A stretch of 64,000 nucleotides of DNA from Pseudomonadota bacterium (GTDB lineage: Bacteria; Pseudomonadota; Gammaproteobacteria; Steroidobacterales; Steroidobacteraceae), in contig JAFEDU010000005.1 of NCBI GenBank assembly GCA_018241425.1, forward strand, positions 160,464-224,463. Direction: 5' to 3'. The notes below the pieces were generated by a model. That model saw nothing but the letters and a program-made list of their open reading frames with translations, had not been told where the DNA came from and did not search any database. Shown here piece by piece: positions 32,137 through 40,578 of this stretch (positions are counted from its first letter, which is position 1; every line of letters starts with the position of its first letter). Made by a program: the position numbers and the translations under genes.

Positions 32137-33585
32137 ATGACAGCGAACATGGCGCAGGGACTGCGCACTCTCTTTCTCCAGGCGCCCTCGTTCGAGGGCT
32201 TCGACGGCGGTGCCGGCGCGCGCTACCAGGCGCGGCGCGAGGTCCGCTCCTTCTGGTACCCCACCTGGCTCGCGCAGCCCGCCGCCCTCGTGCCGGGCTC
32301 ACGCCTGGTGGATGCGCCGGCCGACGGGCTCGGCGTCGATGAGGTGCGCGCGCTGGCCCGCGACTACGCACTCGTCATCATCCACACCAGCACTCCTTCA
32401 TTCCATGGCGATGCCCGCTTCGCGCAGCTGCTGCGCGAGGACAACCCCGCAGTCCTGATCGGCATGGTCGGCGCCAAGGTCATGGTGCAGCCGCGCGAGT
32501 CCCTTGCCGCGGCCCCCGCGGTCGACTTCGTCTGCCGCGAGGAATTCGACTACACCTGCCAGGAGGTCGCCTCGGGGCGCCCGCTGAGCGAGGTCGCAGG
32601 CCTTGCCTACCGCACCGCGGACGGGGGCGTGGCACTCACGGCCCCGCGACCGACCCTGGAGAACATGGACGAGCTGCCCTTCGTGGCACCGGTCTACCAG
32701 CGCGACCTCACTCCCGAGAACTACTTCATCGGCTACCTGAAGCACCCGTACGTGAGCCTCTACACCGGCCGCGGCTGCCGCTCCAAGTGCACCTTCTGCC
32801 TCTGGCCCCAGACCGTGGGCGGGCATCGTTACCGTGTGCGCTCGGCGCAGAACGTGATCGATGAGGTCGCCTGGATCCAGAAGCATATGCCGCAGGTGCG
32901 CGAGATCATGTTCGACGACGACACCTTCACCGACACCTCGAACCTGCCGCGGGTCGAGGCCATCGCGCGCGGCCTGGGCAAGCTCGGGGTGACCTGGAGC
33001 TGCAACGCCAAGGCCAACGTGCCCTACGCGACGCTCAAGGTGATGCGCGACAACGGGCTGCGGCTGCTGCTGGTGGGCTACGAGTCCGGCGACGACGGCA
33101 TCCTGCACAACATCAAGAAGGGCCTGCGCACGGACATCGCGCGGCGCTTCACGCGCGACTGCCGCGAGCTGGGAGTCACCGTGCACGGCACCTTCATCCT
33201 CGGGCTGCCCGGGGAGACCAGCGACACCATCCGCAAGACGATCGAGTTCGCCAAGGAAATCAACCCGCACACCATCCAGGTGTCGCTCGCGGCCCCTTAC
33301 CCGGGCACGGCGCTTTACCGGCAGGCGCTCGCCCAGGGGTGGTTCAGCGCCGATGCGGACTCCCTGGTCGACGGACAGGGTGTGCAGCTGGCCGCCCTGA
33401 GCTACCCGCATCTGTCGAACCAGGAGATCTTCCACGGCGTCGAGCAGTTCTACCGGCAGTTCTACTTCCGGCCGTCGAAGATCTGGGAAATCGTGCGCGA
33501 GATGCTGGCGAGCCCGGAGATGATGCGACGGCGGCTGCGCGAGGGCGTGGAGTTCTTCCACTTCCTGCGCACCCGCACGGCCTGA
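32137..33585 (+). CDS. hpnJ: Hopanoid biosynthesis radical SAM protein HpnJ
   Basis: HpnJ is the radical SAM enzyme needed for the bacteriohopanetetrol cyclitol ether head group; from published Burkholderia work it contracts the glucosamine ring after HpnI and HpnK have acted. The 482-residue protein has an N-terminal B12-binding-like domain (about 1-170), then the cluster motif YTGRGCRSKCTFCLWPQTVGG (CxxxCxxC, near 210) and downstream FDDDTFTDTSNLPRVEAIARGL and YESGDDGILHNIKKGL. The ATG at 32137 has GAGG 6 nt upstream. It heads hpnJ-hpnI-hpnL-hpnK. Confidence 0.9.
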   Translation: MTANMAQGLRTLFLQAPSFEGFDGGAGARYQARREVRSFWYPTWLAQPAALVPGSRLVDAPADGLGVDEVRALARDYALVIIHTSTPSFHGDARFAQLLREDNPAVLIGMVGAKVMVQPRESLAAAPAVDFVCREEFDYTCQEVASGRPLSEVAGLAYRTADGGVALTAPRPTLENMDELPFVAPVYQRDLTPENYFIGYLKHPYVSLYTGRGCRSKCTFCLWPQTVGGHRYRVRSAQNVIDEVAWIQKHMPQVREIMFDDDTFTDTSNLPRVEAIARGLGKLGVTWSCNAKANVPYATLKVMRDNGLRLLLVGYESGDDGILHNIKKGLRTDIARRFTRDCRELGVTVHGTFILGLPGETSDTIRKTIEFAKEINPHTIQVSLAAPYPGTALYRQALAQGWFSADADSLVDGQGVQLAALSYPHLSNQEIFHGVEQFYRQFYFRPSKIWEIVREMLASPEMMRRRLREGVEFFHFLRTRTA

Positions 33586-33604
33586 ACAGCGGGCCTCAGG
33601 CACC

Positions 33605-34768
33605 ATGCCCGCCCATCCGGTGGAACTTGGACTCGGGCTGCTGCTGCTCTTGGTGGCGGCCGGCTACCAGCTGACCAGCACGCTCGCCGCCGCAGCGTGG
33701 CGGATCTGGAGCGCGCTGGCACGCGTGCCGCAGGCGCGGCCGCCGGTCACGATCCTGAAGCCCCTGTGCGGTGAGGAGCCGGGACTCTACGAGAACCTGC
33801 GCTCGTTCTGCGTGCAGGACTATCCCCTCTTCCAGGTGGTCTTCGGGGTGCGCGACGGCGCCGACCCGGCCGCGGCCGCGGTCGCCCGCCTGCAGCGCGA
33901 GTTCCCGGACCTCGACCTCGTGCTGGTGGTGGAACCGGCGCTGCACGGCGCCAACCGCAAGATCAGCAACCTCATGAACATGCTGCCGCATGCGCGCCAC
34001 GGGGTGCTGCTCATCGCGGACAGCGACGCCCGCGTGACCCCCGGCTACCTGCGAACCGTGGCCCCGCCGCTCGCAGACCCCGGGGTGGGGCTCGTGACCT
34101 CTCTCTATACGAGCGTGCCGGCGGGCGGGTTGTGGTCGCGCCTCGGGGCCATGTACATCAACGACTGGTACATGCCCTCGGTGATGGTTGCGTGGCTCTT
34201 CGGGCACCGCCGCTACGCCTCGGGACAGACGCTCGGGATCCGCCGCGACACGCTCGAGGCGCTGGGCGGCTTCGGCAGCATCGTCAACCACCTCGCCGAT
34301 GACTACCAGCTCGGGGAGAACGTTCGCCGTCTCGGCGGCCGTATCGTGCTGACGCCCTACGTACCGTTCGCGCTGCAGGACGAGCCGGACGCCGCCGCCC
34401 TGATGACGCACGAGCTGCGCTGGATGCGGACCATCCGCGTGCTGGCCCCGCGGAGCTTCGCCTTCCTCGCCGTGACCTTCACCCTGCCGCTGCTCCTCAT
34501 CGGCGCGCGACTGACCAGTTCCGCCGCCGCGGCGAGCGCGGCGTGGCTGCTGCCGCTGATCGGCGCCGTGTTCCTGTGCCGCTGCCTGACCGCCGCGCTC
34601 ACGCGGCTGCCGCGCGAGCGCCTCACGCTCGCCGACCTCGCGCTCCTGCCGGTCCGCGACCTGCTCCTGGTCGTGCCGTGGGCACGCGCGCTCGCCACCT
34701 CGCGCATCGCCTGGCGCGGCTCGGCCTTCACGGTCGATCCCGGCGGCGTCATGCGCGGCAGCCCCTGA
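33605..34768 (+). CDS. hpnI: Hopanoid glycosyltransferase HpnI
   Basis: This family 21-like glycosyltransferase adds N-acetylglucosamine to bacteriohopanetetrol (role known from Burkholderia). The 387-residue protein has an N-terminal membrane span, the ceramide-glucosyltransferase-like core (PPVTILKPLCGEEPGLYENLRSFCVQDYPLFQVVFGV), the D-x-D equivalent LLIADSDARVTPGYL, a Q-x-x-R-W-like MTHELRWMRTIR near 262, and C-terminal spans (about 285-330). It follows hpnJ after 19 bp. Its stop codon overlaps the GAGGAAG ribosome site of hpnL. Confidence 0.9.
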   Translation: MPAHPVELGLGLLLLLVAAGYQLTSTLAAAAWRIWSALARVPQARPPVTILKPLCGEEPGLYENLRSFCVQDYPLFQVVFGVRDGADPAAAAVARLQREFPDLDLVLVVEPALHGANRKISNLMNMLPHARHGVLLIADSDARVTPGYLRTVAPPLADPGVGLVTSLYTSVPAGGLWSRLGAMYINDWYMPSVMVAWLFGHRRYASGQTLGIRRDTLEALGGFGSIVNHLADDYQLGENVRRLGGRIVLTPYVPFALQDEPDAAALMTHELRWMRTIRVLAPRSFAFLAVTFTLPLLLIGARLTSSAAAASAAWLLPLIGAVFLCRCLTAALTRLPRERLTLADLALLPVRDLLLVVPWARALATSRIAWRGSAFTVDPGGVMRGSP

Positions 34769-34778
34769 GGAAGCGCGG

Positions 34779-35756
34779 TTGCGGGTCGCCGCGTACCTCG
34801 CCGGACTTGCCGGGCTGGCGCTGTTCGTGGCGCTCGGTGTGCACGCCGACATCGCCGCGGTGTTCGCCGCCGCCGCGCGCGCCGGGCCTGAAGTCCTGTG
34901 GTTGCTGCCGTATCGGGCGTCGTTCTTCCTTCTCTACGCACTGGGCTGGGCCGCGCTACTGCGTCCCTGGGACCTCAAGGGGCGGCTCAGCACCTCTTAT
35001 CTCTTCTGGGCCGCCACCGTCCGCGAGGGCATCGACCGCCTGTTGCCGGTCGCAAGCGTGGGCGGGGCACTCGCCGGCGTGCGCCTGCTGGGCTGGCGCG
35101 GTGTCGCGACGTCGGCGGCGGCGGCCTCGGTCATCGTCGAGGTCGTGCTGACGCTCCTCGCCGTCTGGGTCTTTGCCGCACTCGGCCTGGTGCTGGCGGG
35201 GCGGATCGGCATCGGGACCCCGGCGTACTGGTACTGGAGCGCGGCAGCGGCGTTGCTGCTGCCGCTCGGGCTCGTGGCCGCACTGCGCTCCGGCGCCGGG
35301 GTCGGCGCGGTGGAGCGCGGCGTGCGCGGCGTGCTGGGCCTCAATGGCCTGTCCGGCGGACTGGTCGCGCTCGACACCGCGCTGCGCGCCACGCTCGCCG
35401 CCGGTCGCGGCCCGGCGCTGTCGCTGCTGCTCCAGGTCGCGGCCCTCGCGAGCGGTGCGTTCGAGGTGTGGCTGGCACTGCGACTGTTCGGCCATCCGGT
35501 GAACGCGGCGCCCGCGCTCATCCTGGAGAGCCTCACGCAGGCCGCGCGACACCTGGCCTTTTTCGTGCCCGCGGCGCTGGGCGTGCAGGAGTCCGCCCTC
35601 ATCGGCGTGGGGGCGGCGTTCGGGATCGGGGCGGACCTCGCCTTCGCAGTCTCGCTGGTCAAGCGGCTGCGCGAGCTCGCCTGGGGACTCCCCGCCCTGC
35701 TGTCGTGGCACTACGCCGAGACGCGCCGGCTGCGGCTGCGCCTGGATTCGACCTGA
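34779..35756 (+). CDS. hpnL: Hopanoid-associated membrane protein HpnL
   Basis: A polytopic inner-membrane protein (325 residues, about seven to eight hydrophobic spans) of the lysylphosphatidylglycerol synthase transmembrane/UPF0104 superfamily, in the position and length of HpnL. Landmarks are ATVREGIDRLLPVASVGGALAGVRLL (about 84-109) and ALGVQESALIGVGAAFGIGADLAFAVSLVKRLRELAWGLPALL near the C-terminus. Its role is not settled; transport or flipping of hopanoid intermediates is a common suggestion. The start is TTG 34779, with a good ribosome site GAGGAAG 6 nt upstream. Confidence 0.85.
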   Translation: MRVAAYLAGLAGLALFVALGVHADIAAVFAAAARAGPEVLWLLPYRASFFLLYALGWAALLRPWDLKGRLSTSYLFWAATVREGIDRLLPVASVGGALAGVRLLGWRGVATSAAAASVIVEVVLTLLAVWVFAALGLVLAGRIGIGTPAYWYWSAAAALLLPLGLVAALRSGAGVGAVERGVRGVLGLNGLSGGLVALDTALRATLAAGRGPALSLLLQVAALASGAFEVWLALRLFGHPVNAAPALILESLTQAARHLAFFVPAALGVQESALIGVGAAFGIGADLAFAVSLVKRLRELAWGLPALLSWHYAETRRLRLRLDST

Positions 35757-35757
35757 G

Positions 35758-36591
35758 GTGCGGGTGCGGCGCCTGATCATCACGGCCGACGACTTCGGGA
35801 GCTCCCCGGCCGTGAACCGCGCGGTGGCCCGCGCCGCGCGCGCCGGCGTCCTCAGCGCCGCGAGCCTGATGGTCGGCGGCGCACACGCGGCCGAAGCTGT
35901 CGAAATTGCGAAAAGCCTGCCGAGTCTGGCCGTGGGACTGCACCTGGTCCTCACCGACGGGACCGCGACGCTGCCCGCGGCGCAGCTGCCGGGGCTTGTG
36001 GAGGCGGGCGGGCGTTTCCGGCACGGCATGGTCTATGACGCCTTCCGCTACGCGCTCTCGCCGCGGCTGCGTGCCGAGGCACAGCGCGAGATCCGTGCGC
36101 AGTTCCTGGCGTTCCGCGCGACGGGGCTGCCGCTCGACCACGTGAATGCGCACAAGCACTTCCACCTGCACCCGCTGCTGCTGCGCCTGGTGCTCGACAC
36201 CGGGCGCGAGTTCGGACTGGGCGCGGTCCGCGTGCCCGCGGAGCCCTGGGGGTTCGTCGCGCGCTGCGGCCCGGCAGCCCTCGCACACCGGGTGCTCCTG
36301 GCACCGTGGCTCGTGCACCTGCGGCGCGAACTCGCACGGCGGGGCATCGCCCACAACGACTGGGTATACGGGTTGTCGGGCAGCGGCCGTTTCGATGCGG
36401 CCCTCATGAAGCGGGTACTCGCGCAGCTGCCGTCCGGGGTCACGGAGATCTACGTCCATCCCAGCGAGCGCGCCGCGGATGGCGCCGGTCACGCGAGCCC
36501 GGCGGATCTCGCGGCCCTGCTGAGCACGGAAGTCGGCGACCTCATAGGCGCGCTGGGGGTCCGGGCGTGCGGGTTCAGCGAGCCTGCGTGA
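35758..36591 (+). CDS. hpnK: Hopanoid N-acetylglucosamine deacetylase HpnK (YdjC/ChbG family)
   Basis: HpnK removes the acetyl group from BHT-N-acetylglucosamine. The 277-residue protein shows the metal-binding TADDFGSSPAVNRAVARAARAGVL, GLHLVLTDG and DHVNAHKHFHLHPLLLR of the YdjC/ChbG deacetylase family, with the late EIYVHPSE motif; all metal and catalytic residues appear present. The GTG at 35758 lies 1 bp after the hpnL stop; a GTG six bases further on is an alternative. It is the last gene of the operon. Confidence 0.88.
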   Translation: MRVRRLIITADDFGSSPAVNRAVARAARAGVLSAASLMVGGAHAAEAVEIAKSLPSLAVGLHLVLTDGTATLPAAQLPGLVEAGGRFRHGMVYDAFRYALSPRLRAEAQREIRAQFLAFRATGLPLDHVNAHKHFHLHPLLLRLVLDTGREFGLGAVRVPAEPWGFVARCGPAALAHRVLLAPWLVHLRRELARRGIAHNDWVYGLSGSGRFDAALMKRVLAQLPSGVTEIYVHPSERAADGAGHASPADLAALLSTEVGDLIGALGVRACGFSEPA

Positions 36592-36706
36592 CCTCGTGCC
36601 GCGGGGCGGTGCCCGCCCGGGACTCGTTCAGCTGCGCCAGCGCATCCCGCAGCGCCGCGTCGAAGCGTTGCGGCTCCTCGAACTGGGGCCCGTGGCCCGC
36701 GCGGGA
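36575..36706 (-). pseudogene. C-terminal remnant of an alpha/beta hydrolase
   Basis: The minus strand encodes 43 residues, SRAGHGPQFEEPQRFDAALRDA and on to a TGA at 36575, which is the typical catalytic-histidine end of an alpha/beta hydrolase (GHGPQ.E.P). The frame is closed by a stop immediately upstream (36707-36709), and the next bases have a different composition, so the rest of the gene is gone. The stop lies within the 3' end of hpnK on the other strand. It marks the left edge of a lower-GC islet. Confidence 0.6.
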
Positions 36707-36709
36707 TCA

Positions 36710-37363
36710 CGACCAGGAGCGGAACGCTGCACTGCGAGCAAACGGAGAACCTGTCTCACGCGCTAGCCGGAAGCCTTTATTCAGAGGGGCGAGGGTTTAC
36801 TGTACGGGGAGTGCGCCGCGCTATCTTGCGCTCATGTCGCGCAAAGTCATGCCGCCAGGTGATCCAACAGTTACTCTCGCTCTGTTGGCGAGAGCGACTC
36901 CGCAGCCTGCATCGGAGGTCTGCGGTGCACGTAGCAGCACATCGCCTTCATTGAGTTTCACAGCCATAGGTGCCGCAGCGACATTCACGGTCCAGTCGGA
37001 ATTCTCCAAGGTCGTGACAGTGGCTAACCCGTTTAGGACGGGGCGCGCGATAACCGCGCTCACTTTAGATGCGCCGCAGCAGAACCAATGAGAGCAAGCG
37101 TAGGTCAGGCCAACTCCAGATTACTTGGGCTTTGGCAACTAACGAGCACCCCAATGGATGTCTATGGCGTTGGTAACGCTGTTTGCACGGGTCCGCAGTA
37201 CCTGTATTTTGGGTCGAAGCCGCTTTCACCGCAGCGGCGGCGGCCTTGTTGGTTCTCCCGACGGCGAGGGCTTGATACGTGAGTCACGCGCGAGGGCGGA
37301 ATGGAAACCGTGTGGCAGGCAGCTAGTTGGATGTGGCCCTTCAGGCGCGCCGTTAGAGCCCGA
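36710..37363. other. Low-GC stretch without a convincing gene
   Basis: This 650-bp stretch between the hydrolase remnant and the ExbD-like gene has lower GC and codon statistics unlike the neighbours. Candidate frames at 36821-37063 (minus, 80 codons) and 36836-37091 (plus) overlap antisense, lack ribosome sites and match nothing I know. A short plus frame at 37088-37282 is equally unsupported. The stretch may be decayed or exchange-prone DNA. Confidence 0.4.
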
Positions 37364-37681
37364 ATGCATCGGGTGCTTAAGGTTCTTTCGGTTCCTCTTC
37401 TCGTAGTGCGGGCGCATGCTGTCTGTGCGGAGACGCCCCATGAGATTCGGGTTGACATCGCGTCGGACGGCTCTTGTCATGCGGCCGGTCTGCACGTTTC
37501 GTGTCGCGACATCGGTTCGAGCCTTCGCGACGCAGGAATTCCGCTAGATGCGTGGATCACCTTCAAGGGCGCCGATACGGTCAATTACGAGACGATACAG
37601 GCCACACTCGACTCGCTAGCCCGAGCTGGGTTTAAGAACATGAAGATTGGATTTCTTACGAAGCGGGTTCCTGAGACCTGA
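37364..37681 (+). CDS. Stand-alone ExbD/TolR-like periplasmic domain protein
   Basis: From ATG 37364 the 105-residue product has a signal-like N-terminus (MHRVLKVLSVPLLVVRAHAVCAE) and a domain IRVDIASDGSCHAAG...AWITFKGADTVNYETIQATLDSLARAGFKNMKIGFLTKR that resembles the C-terminal periplasmic domain of ExbD/TolR (the K-x-x-x-V-x-Y-x-x-V...AGxxKIGFVT pattern). The usual N-terminal transmembrane helix with its Asp is missing, and no exbB or tonB is near. An ATG at 37301 would add 21 unconserved residues. It may be a secreted relative or a decayed ExbD. Confidence 0.55.
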   Translation: MHRVLKVLSVPLLVVRAHAVCAETPHEIRVDIASDGSCHAAGLHVSCRDIGSSLRDAGIPLDAWITFKGADTVNYETIQATLDSLARAGFKNMKIGFLTKRVPET

Positions 37682-37702
37682 GCAAGCGCGCATTAGCAGC
37701 CA

Positions 37703-38014
37703 ATGACGCCTCTGCGCCGCCTCAGTTCGATGTCGCACGTTCTGTCGGGTGCCGCCGTTGTAACGGTCGGGCTTCTATTCCTCTACCACCCATCACGGCC
37801 ACACACGTTATTGGGCTGGATCGCTCTCTACGTGATCGGCGTGCCGTCTTGGGCACTGATGGAATGGGCGGGAAGCGCAACTCTGCAAAGCGGGTTCCTC
37901 CGTCGCAGAGGGAGCCTTGGGCGAGTCGCACTTGGCGTTCCGACGCTCTTAGGCCTGCTTGTTGCAGCGGTTGGGCTCATCTGGCTCGGCAGGTTCGTCG
38001 TAGATCGACTCTAA
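37703..38014 (+). CDS. Small membrane protein, unknown
   Basis: The 103-residue product has three hydrophobic segments (about 10-27, 35-58 and 75-98; for example LLGWIALYVIGVPSWALMEWAG). It follows the ExbD-like gene by 21 bp in the same direction and could be co-transcribed. No family is recognised, and there is no clear ribosome site. The gap to yicC (38015-38116) shows nothing. Confidence 0.45.
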   Translation: MTPLRRLSSMSHVLSGAAVVTVGLLFLYHPSRPHTLLGWIALYVIGVPSWALMEWAGSATLQSGFLRRRGSLGRVALGVPTLLGLLVAAVGLIWLGRFVVDRL

Positions 38015-38116
38015 GCGCGGTGTGACCCGCCGCTCCACAACGGAACTAACTGCGGCGATTCGAGTGAGGGAACTGGCGATGCGCAGAGCACGACTTTGAG
38101 CGCACGTCGCTAGAAC

Positions 38117-38983
38117 CTACTCGGCGTTCTGGACCTGCTCGCGCATCTGCTCGATCGCGACCTTCATGTCCACGGCGCTGCGCGTGGTCTCGAGGTCCTG
38201 CGACTTCGAGGACAGTGTGTTGGCCTCGCGGTTGAGTTCCTGCATGAGGAAGTCGAGGCGGCGCCCGGCGGGCTCCTGGCCTGCGATCACGCGCCGCACC
38301 TCGGCGATGTGACCCGCGAGGCGCTCGAGCTCCTCATCGACGTCGAGTCGCTGCAGCAGGATCGCGATCTCCTGCTCTAGTCGCTCCGGATCCGGCCCCG
38401 CGGAGAGCTCCGCGAGCCGTTCGTTGAGGCGCGTGCGCAGGCGCGCGTGCACCTCAGGCAGGCGGACACGCACGTTGGCCACCAGCGCCTCGAGCGTGCC
38501 ACAGCGTTGCTCGAGCAGGTCGCGCAGCCGCTCGCCTTCGCGGGCACGCGCGGCGCAGAGCTCCTCCAGGGCACGGCCGAAGAGCTCCTGGGCGGCCTTC
38601 AGCAGCACTTCCCCGCTCGTGGAGTCCTCACGCAGCACGCCGGGCCAGCGCAGGAGCTCGAGCGGACTCACGGTTCCGGCCGCCGCCGTGGCGCGATTCA
38701 CGGTCTGCACCGCGCCCAGCAGGCGGGTGAGCGCCGCGCTGTCGATCTCGAGGGCTCCGCCGCCCTCCTGCGGGCGCCGGTAGCTGATGGAGCAGTCCAC
38801 CTTGCCCCGGCGCAGCGCCCGCGTCAGGCGTGCGCGCAGCTCGCCCTCGGCGGCACGCAGCTCCTCCGGCAGGCGGAACCCGACTTCCAGGAACCGGTGG
38901 TTGACGCTGCGCAGCTCGCACACGAGCGTGCCGAAGGGGCCGCTCGTCTCGGCGCGCGCGAAGCCCGTCATGCTCGCGATCAT
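38117..38983 (-). CDS. yicC: YicC-family endoribonuclease-like protein
   Basis: YicC proteins form a family recently linked to RNA cleavage. The 288-residue product starts with MIASMTGFARAE, followed by ELRSVNHRFLEVGFRLPEELR, and ends with the conserved DUF1732 segment GRRLDFLMQELNREANTLSSKSQD...VDMKVAIEQMREQVQNAE. Length and both termini match the family. It is divergent from the PP2C-rph-rdgB-gmk genes, a linkage (yicC next to rph) also seen in E. coli. Confidence 0.93.
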   Translation of the reverse strand: MIASMTGFARAETSGPFGTLVCELRSVNHRFLEVGFRLPEELRAAEGELRARLTRALRRGKVDCSISYRRPQEGGGALEIDSAALTRLLGAVQTVNRATAAAGTVSPLELLRWPGVLREDSTSGEVLLKAAQELFGRALEELCAARAREGERLRDLLEQRCGTLEALVANVRVRLPEVHARLRTRLNERLAELSAGPDPERLEQEIAILLQRLDVDEELERLAGHIAEVRRVIAGQEPAGRRLDFLMQELNREANTLSSKSQDLETTRSAVDMKVAIEQMREQVQNAE

Positions 38984-39097
38984 GTTCGCATCCGCAAAGG
39001 ACCTGGGGGAGGCGCTGGCTTGAAGTCGGCCGCTTGCCAGCGGCTACGCCCGGCCACCGCACTGGTGATATAAAGTGCGGCCAAGTCTAACAGATGC

Positions 39098-39853
39098 TTG
39101 GATTTGTTCTTGCGCCTCGAGAGCTCCGAGATCAGCCTGCTGGGTGGGCGCGACGAAAATCAGGACCGCGTGAGCACGGCCGTGGCCGAGCACGCGGCGC
39201 TCCTGATCGTCGCCGATGGCATGGGCGGCCATGCCGACGGCGCCAAGGCCGCGCAGGTCACTCAACAGGTGATCAGCGAGGCCTTCTGGCACACCCCGCT
39301 GCCGCTGTTCGATCCGCTCGGCTTCCTGCACCTGGCGCTCGGGCGCGCCCACGAGGAGGTCGTGGCCCTCGGTCGGCAGCTGCCGCTCGAGCAGCGGCCA
39401 CGTGCGACCTGCGCGGTGTGCCTGGTGCAGCAGGGCGCCAGCTGGTGGGCGCACGTCGGCGACAGCCGCATCTACCACCTGCGCGGGGCCGCGGTGCTCG
39501 CCCGCAGCCGCGACCACAGCCACGTCGAGCTCCTGCTGCGCGAGGGCCTGATCAGCGCGGAGCAGGCCCATAGCCACCCGATGCGCAACTATGTCGAGTG
39601 CTGCCTGGGCGGGGACCCGATCCTGCCGGAGATGTCCCTGGGGCGGCGGCGGGTGCTCGCGCCGAACGACGTGCTCATGGTGTGCACCGACGGCCTGTGG
39701 GGCTCGCTCAAGGACGAGGAGATCGCCGCCGAGCTGGGACCTGCCGGGGCGCTGCGCGCGAAGCTCTCGACCCTCGGCGAGCGCGCGGTCAAGCGCGCCG
39801 GCGCGGCGAGCGACAACACCTCCGCAGCGGCGCTGCGCTGGCTGGGGACTTAA
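39098..39853 (+). CDS. PP2C-family serine/threonine phosphatase
   Basis: The 251-residue protein carries all bacterial PP2C metal motifs: GGRDENQDRV near residue 16, VADGMGGHADGAKAA, ATCAVCLVQQGASWWAHVGDSRIYHLR, VCTDGLWGSL and SDNTSAAAL at the end. It is a cytoplasmic stand-alone catalytic domain. The start is TTG 39098, with a weak ribosome site; the divergent yicC start is about 115 bp away. rph follows 2 bp after the stop. No partner Ser/Thr kinase is in the window, so its substrate is unknown. Confidence 0.9.
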   Translation: MDLFLRLESSEISLLGGRDENQDRVSTAVAEHAALLIVADGMGGHADGAKAAQVTQQVISEAFWHTPLPLFDPLGFLHLALGRAHEEVVALGRQLPLEQRPRATCAVCLVQQGASWWAHVGDSRIYHLRGAAVLARSRDHSHVELLLREGLISAEQAHSHPMRNYVECCLGGDPILPEMSLGRRRVLAPNDVLMVCTDGLWGSLKDEEIAAELGPAGALRAKLSTLGERAVKRAGAASDNTSAAALRWLGT

Positions 39854-39855
39854 GC

Positions 39856-40578
39856 ATGGCCCGACCTTCCGGACGCGCCCCCGACGAGCTGCGCCCGGTG
39901 CGCTTCTCGCGCCGCCACACCAAGCACGCGGAGGGCTCGGTGCTGGTCGAGTTCGGCGACACCCAGGTGCTGTGCACCGCGAGCGTCGAGGACAGCGTGC
40001 CGGGGTTCCTGCGCGGCAAGGGCCAGGGCTGGATCACGGCCGAGTACGGCATGCTGCCGCGGGCCACCCATACGCGCACCGCGCGCGAGGCCGCACGCGG
40101 CAAGCAGAGCGGGCGCACCCAGGAGATCCAGCGTCTGATCGGCCGCTCGCTGCGCGCCGTGGCGGACCTCAAGGCACTCGGCGAGCGCACCATCACGCTC
40201 GACTGCGACGTGCTGCAGGCCGACGGCGGCACCCGCACCGCCTCGATCACCGGCGGCTACGTCGCCCTGGCCGAGGCCTGCGAGCACCTGGTGCGCCGGC
40301 GCCTGATCCCCGCGAGCCCCCTGCACGGGCAGGTGGCGGCAATCTCGGTGGGCATCTGCGGCGGCGTGCCGGTGCTGGACCTCGACTACGAGGAGGACTC
40401 GCAGGCCGAGACCGACATGAACGTCGTCATGAATAATGGCGGTGGCTTCGTCGAGGTGCAGGGCACGGCCGAGGGCCACGCGTTCCGCCGCCACGAGCTT
40501 GATGCGCTGCTCAACCTCGCCGCCGAAGGCATCGGCACGCTGTTCTCGCTCCAGGCGCAGGCGCTCAAGCGGCCGTGA
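39856..40578 (+). CDS. rph: Ribonuclease PH
   Basis: This phosphorolytic 3'-5' exoribonuclease trims tRNA 3' ends. The 240-residue protein (start ATG 39856) shows GRAPDELRPVRFSRRHTKHAEGSVLVEFGDTQVLCTA, split by the family's basic patch, GWITAEYGMLPRATHTR, GRTQEIQRLIGRSLRA, TLDCDVLQADGGTRTASITG and DLDYEEDSQAETDMNVVM, which hold the catalytic and phosphate-binding residues. The frame is intact, unlike the truncated allele of E. coli K-12. Its TGA overlaps the GTG of rdgB. Confidence 0.97.
   Translation: MARPSGRAPDELRPVRFSRRHTKHAEGSVLVEFGDTQVLCTASVEDSVPGFLRGKGQGWITAEYGMLPRATHTRTAREAARGKQSGRTQEIQRLIGRSLRAVADLKALGERTITLDCDVLQADGGTRTASITGGYVALAEACEHLVRRRLIPASPLHGQVAAISVGICGGVPVLDLDYEEDSQAETDMNVVMNNGGGFVEVQGTAEGHAFRRHELDALLNLAAEGIGTLFSLQAQALKRP

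Noticed and set aside
36821..37063. 80-codon minus frame in the islet
   Set aside because: GTG start without ribosome site, no homology I can recognise, and antisense to an equally weak frame. Kept only as part of the unexplained stretch.
36306..37091. 261-codon plus frame running from hpnK into the islet
   Set aside because: Its first part is an out-of-frame shadow of hpnK, and the rest has no motif or start signal.
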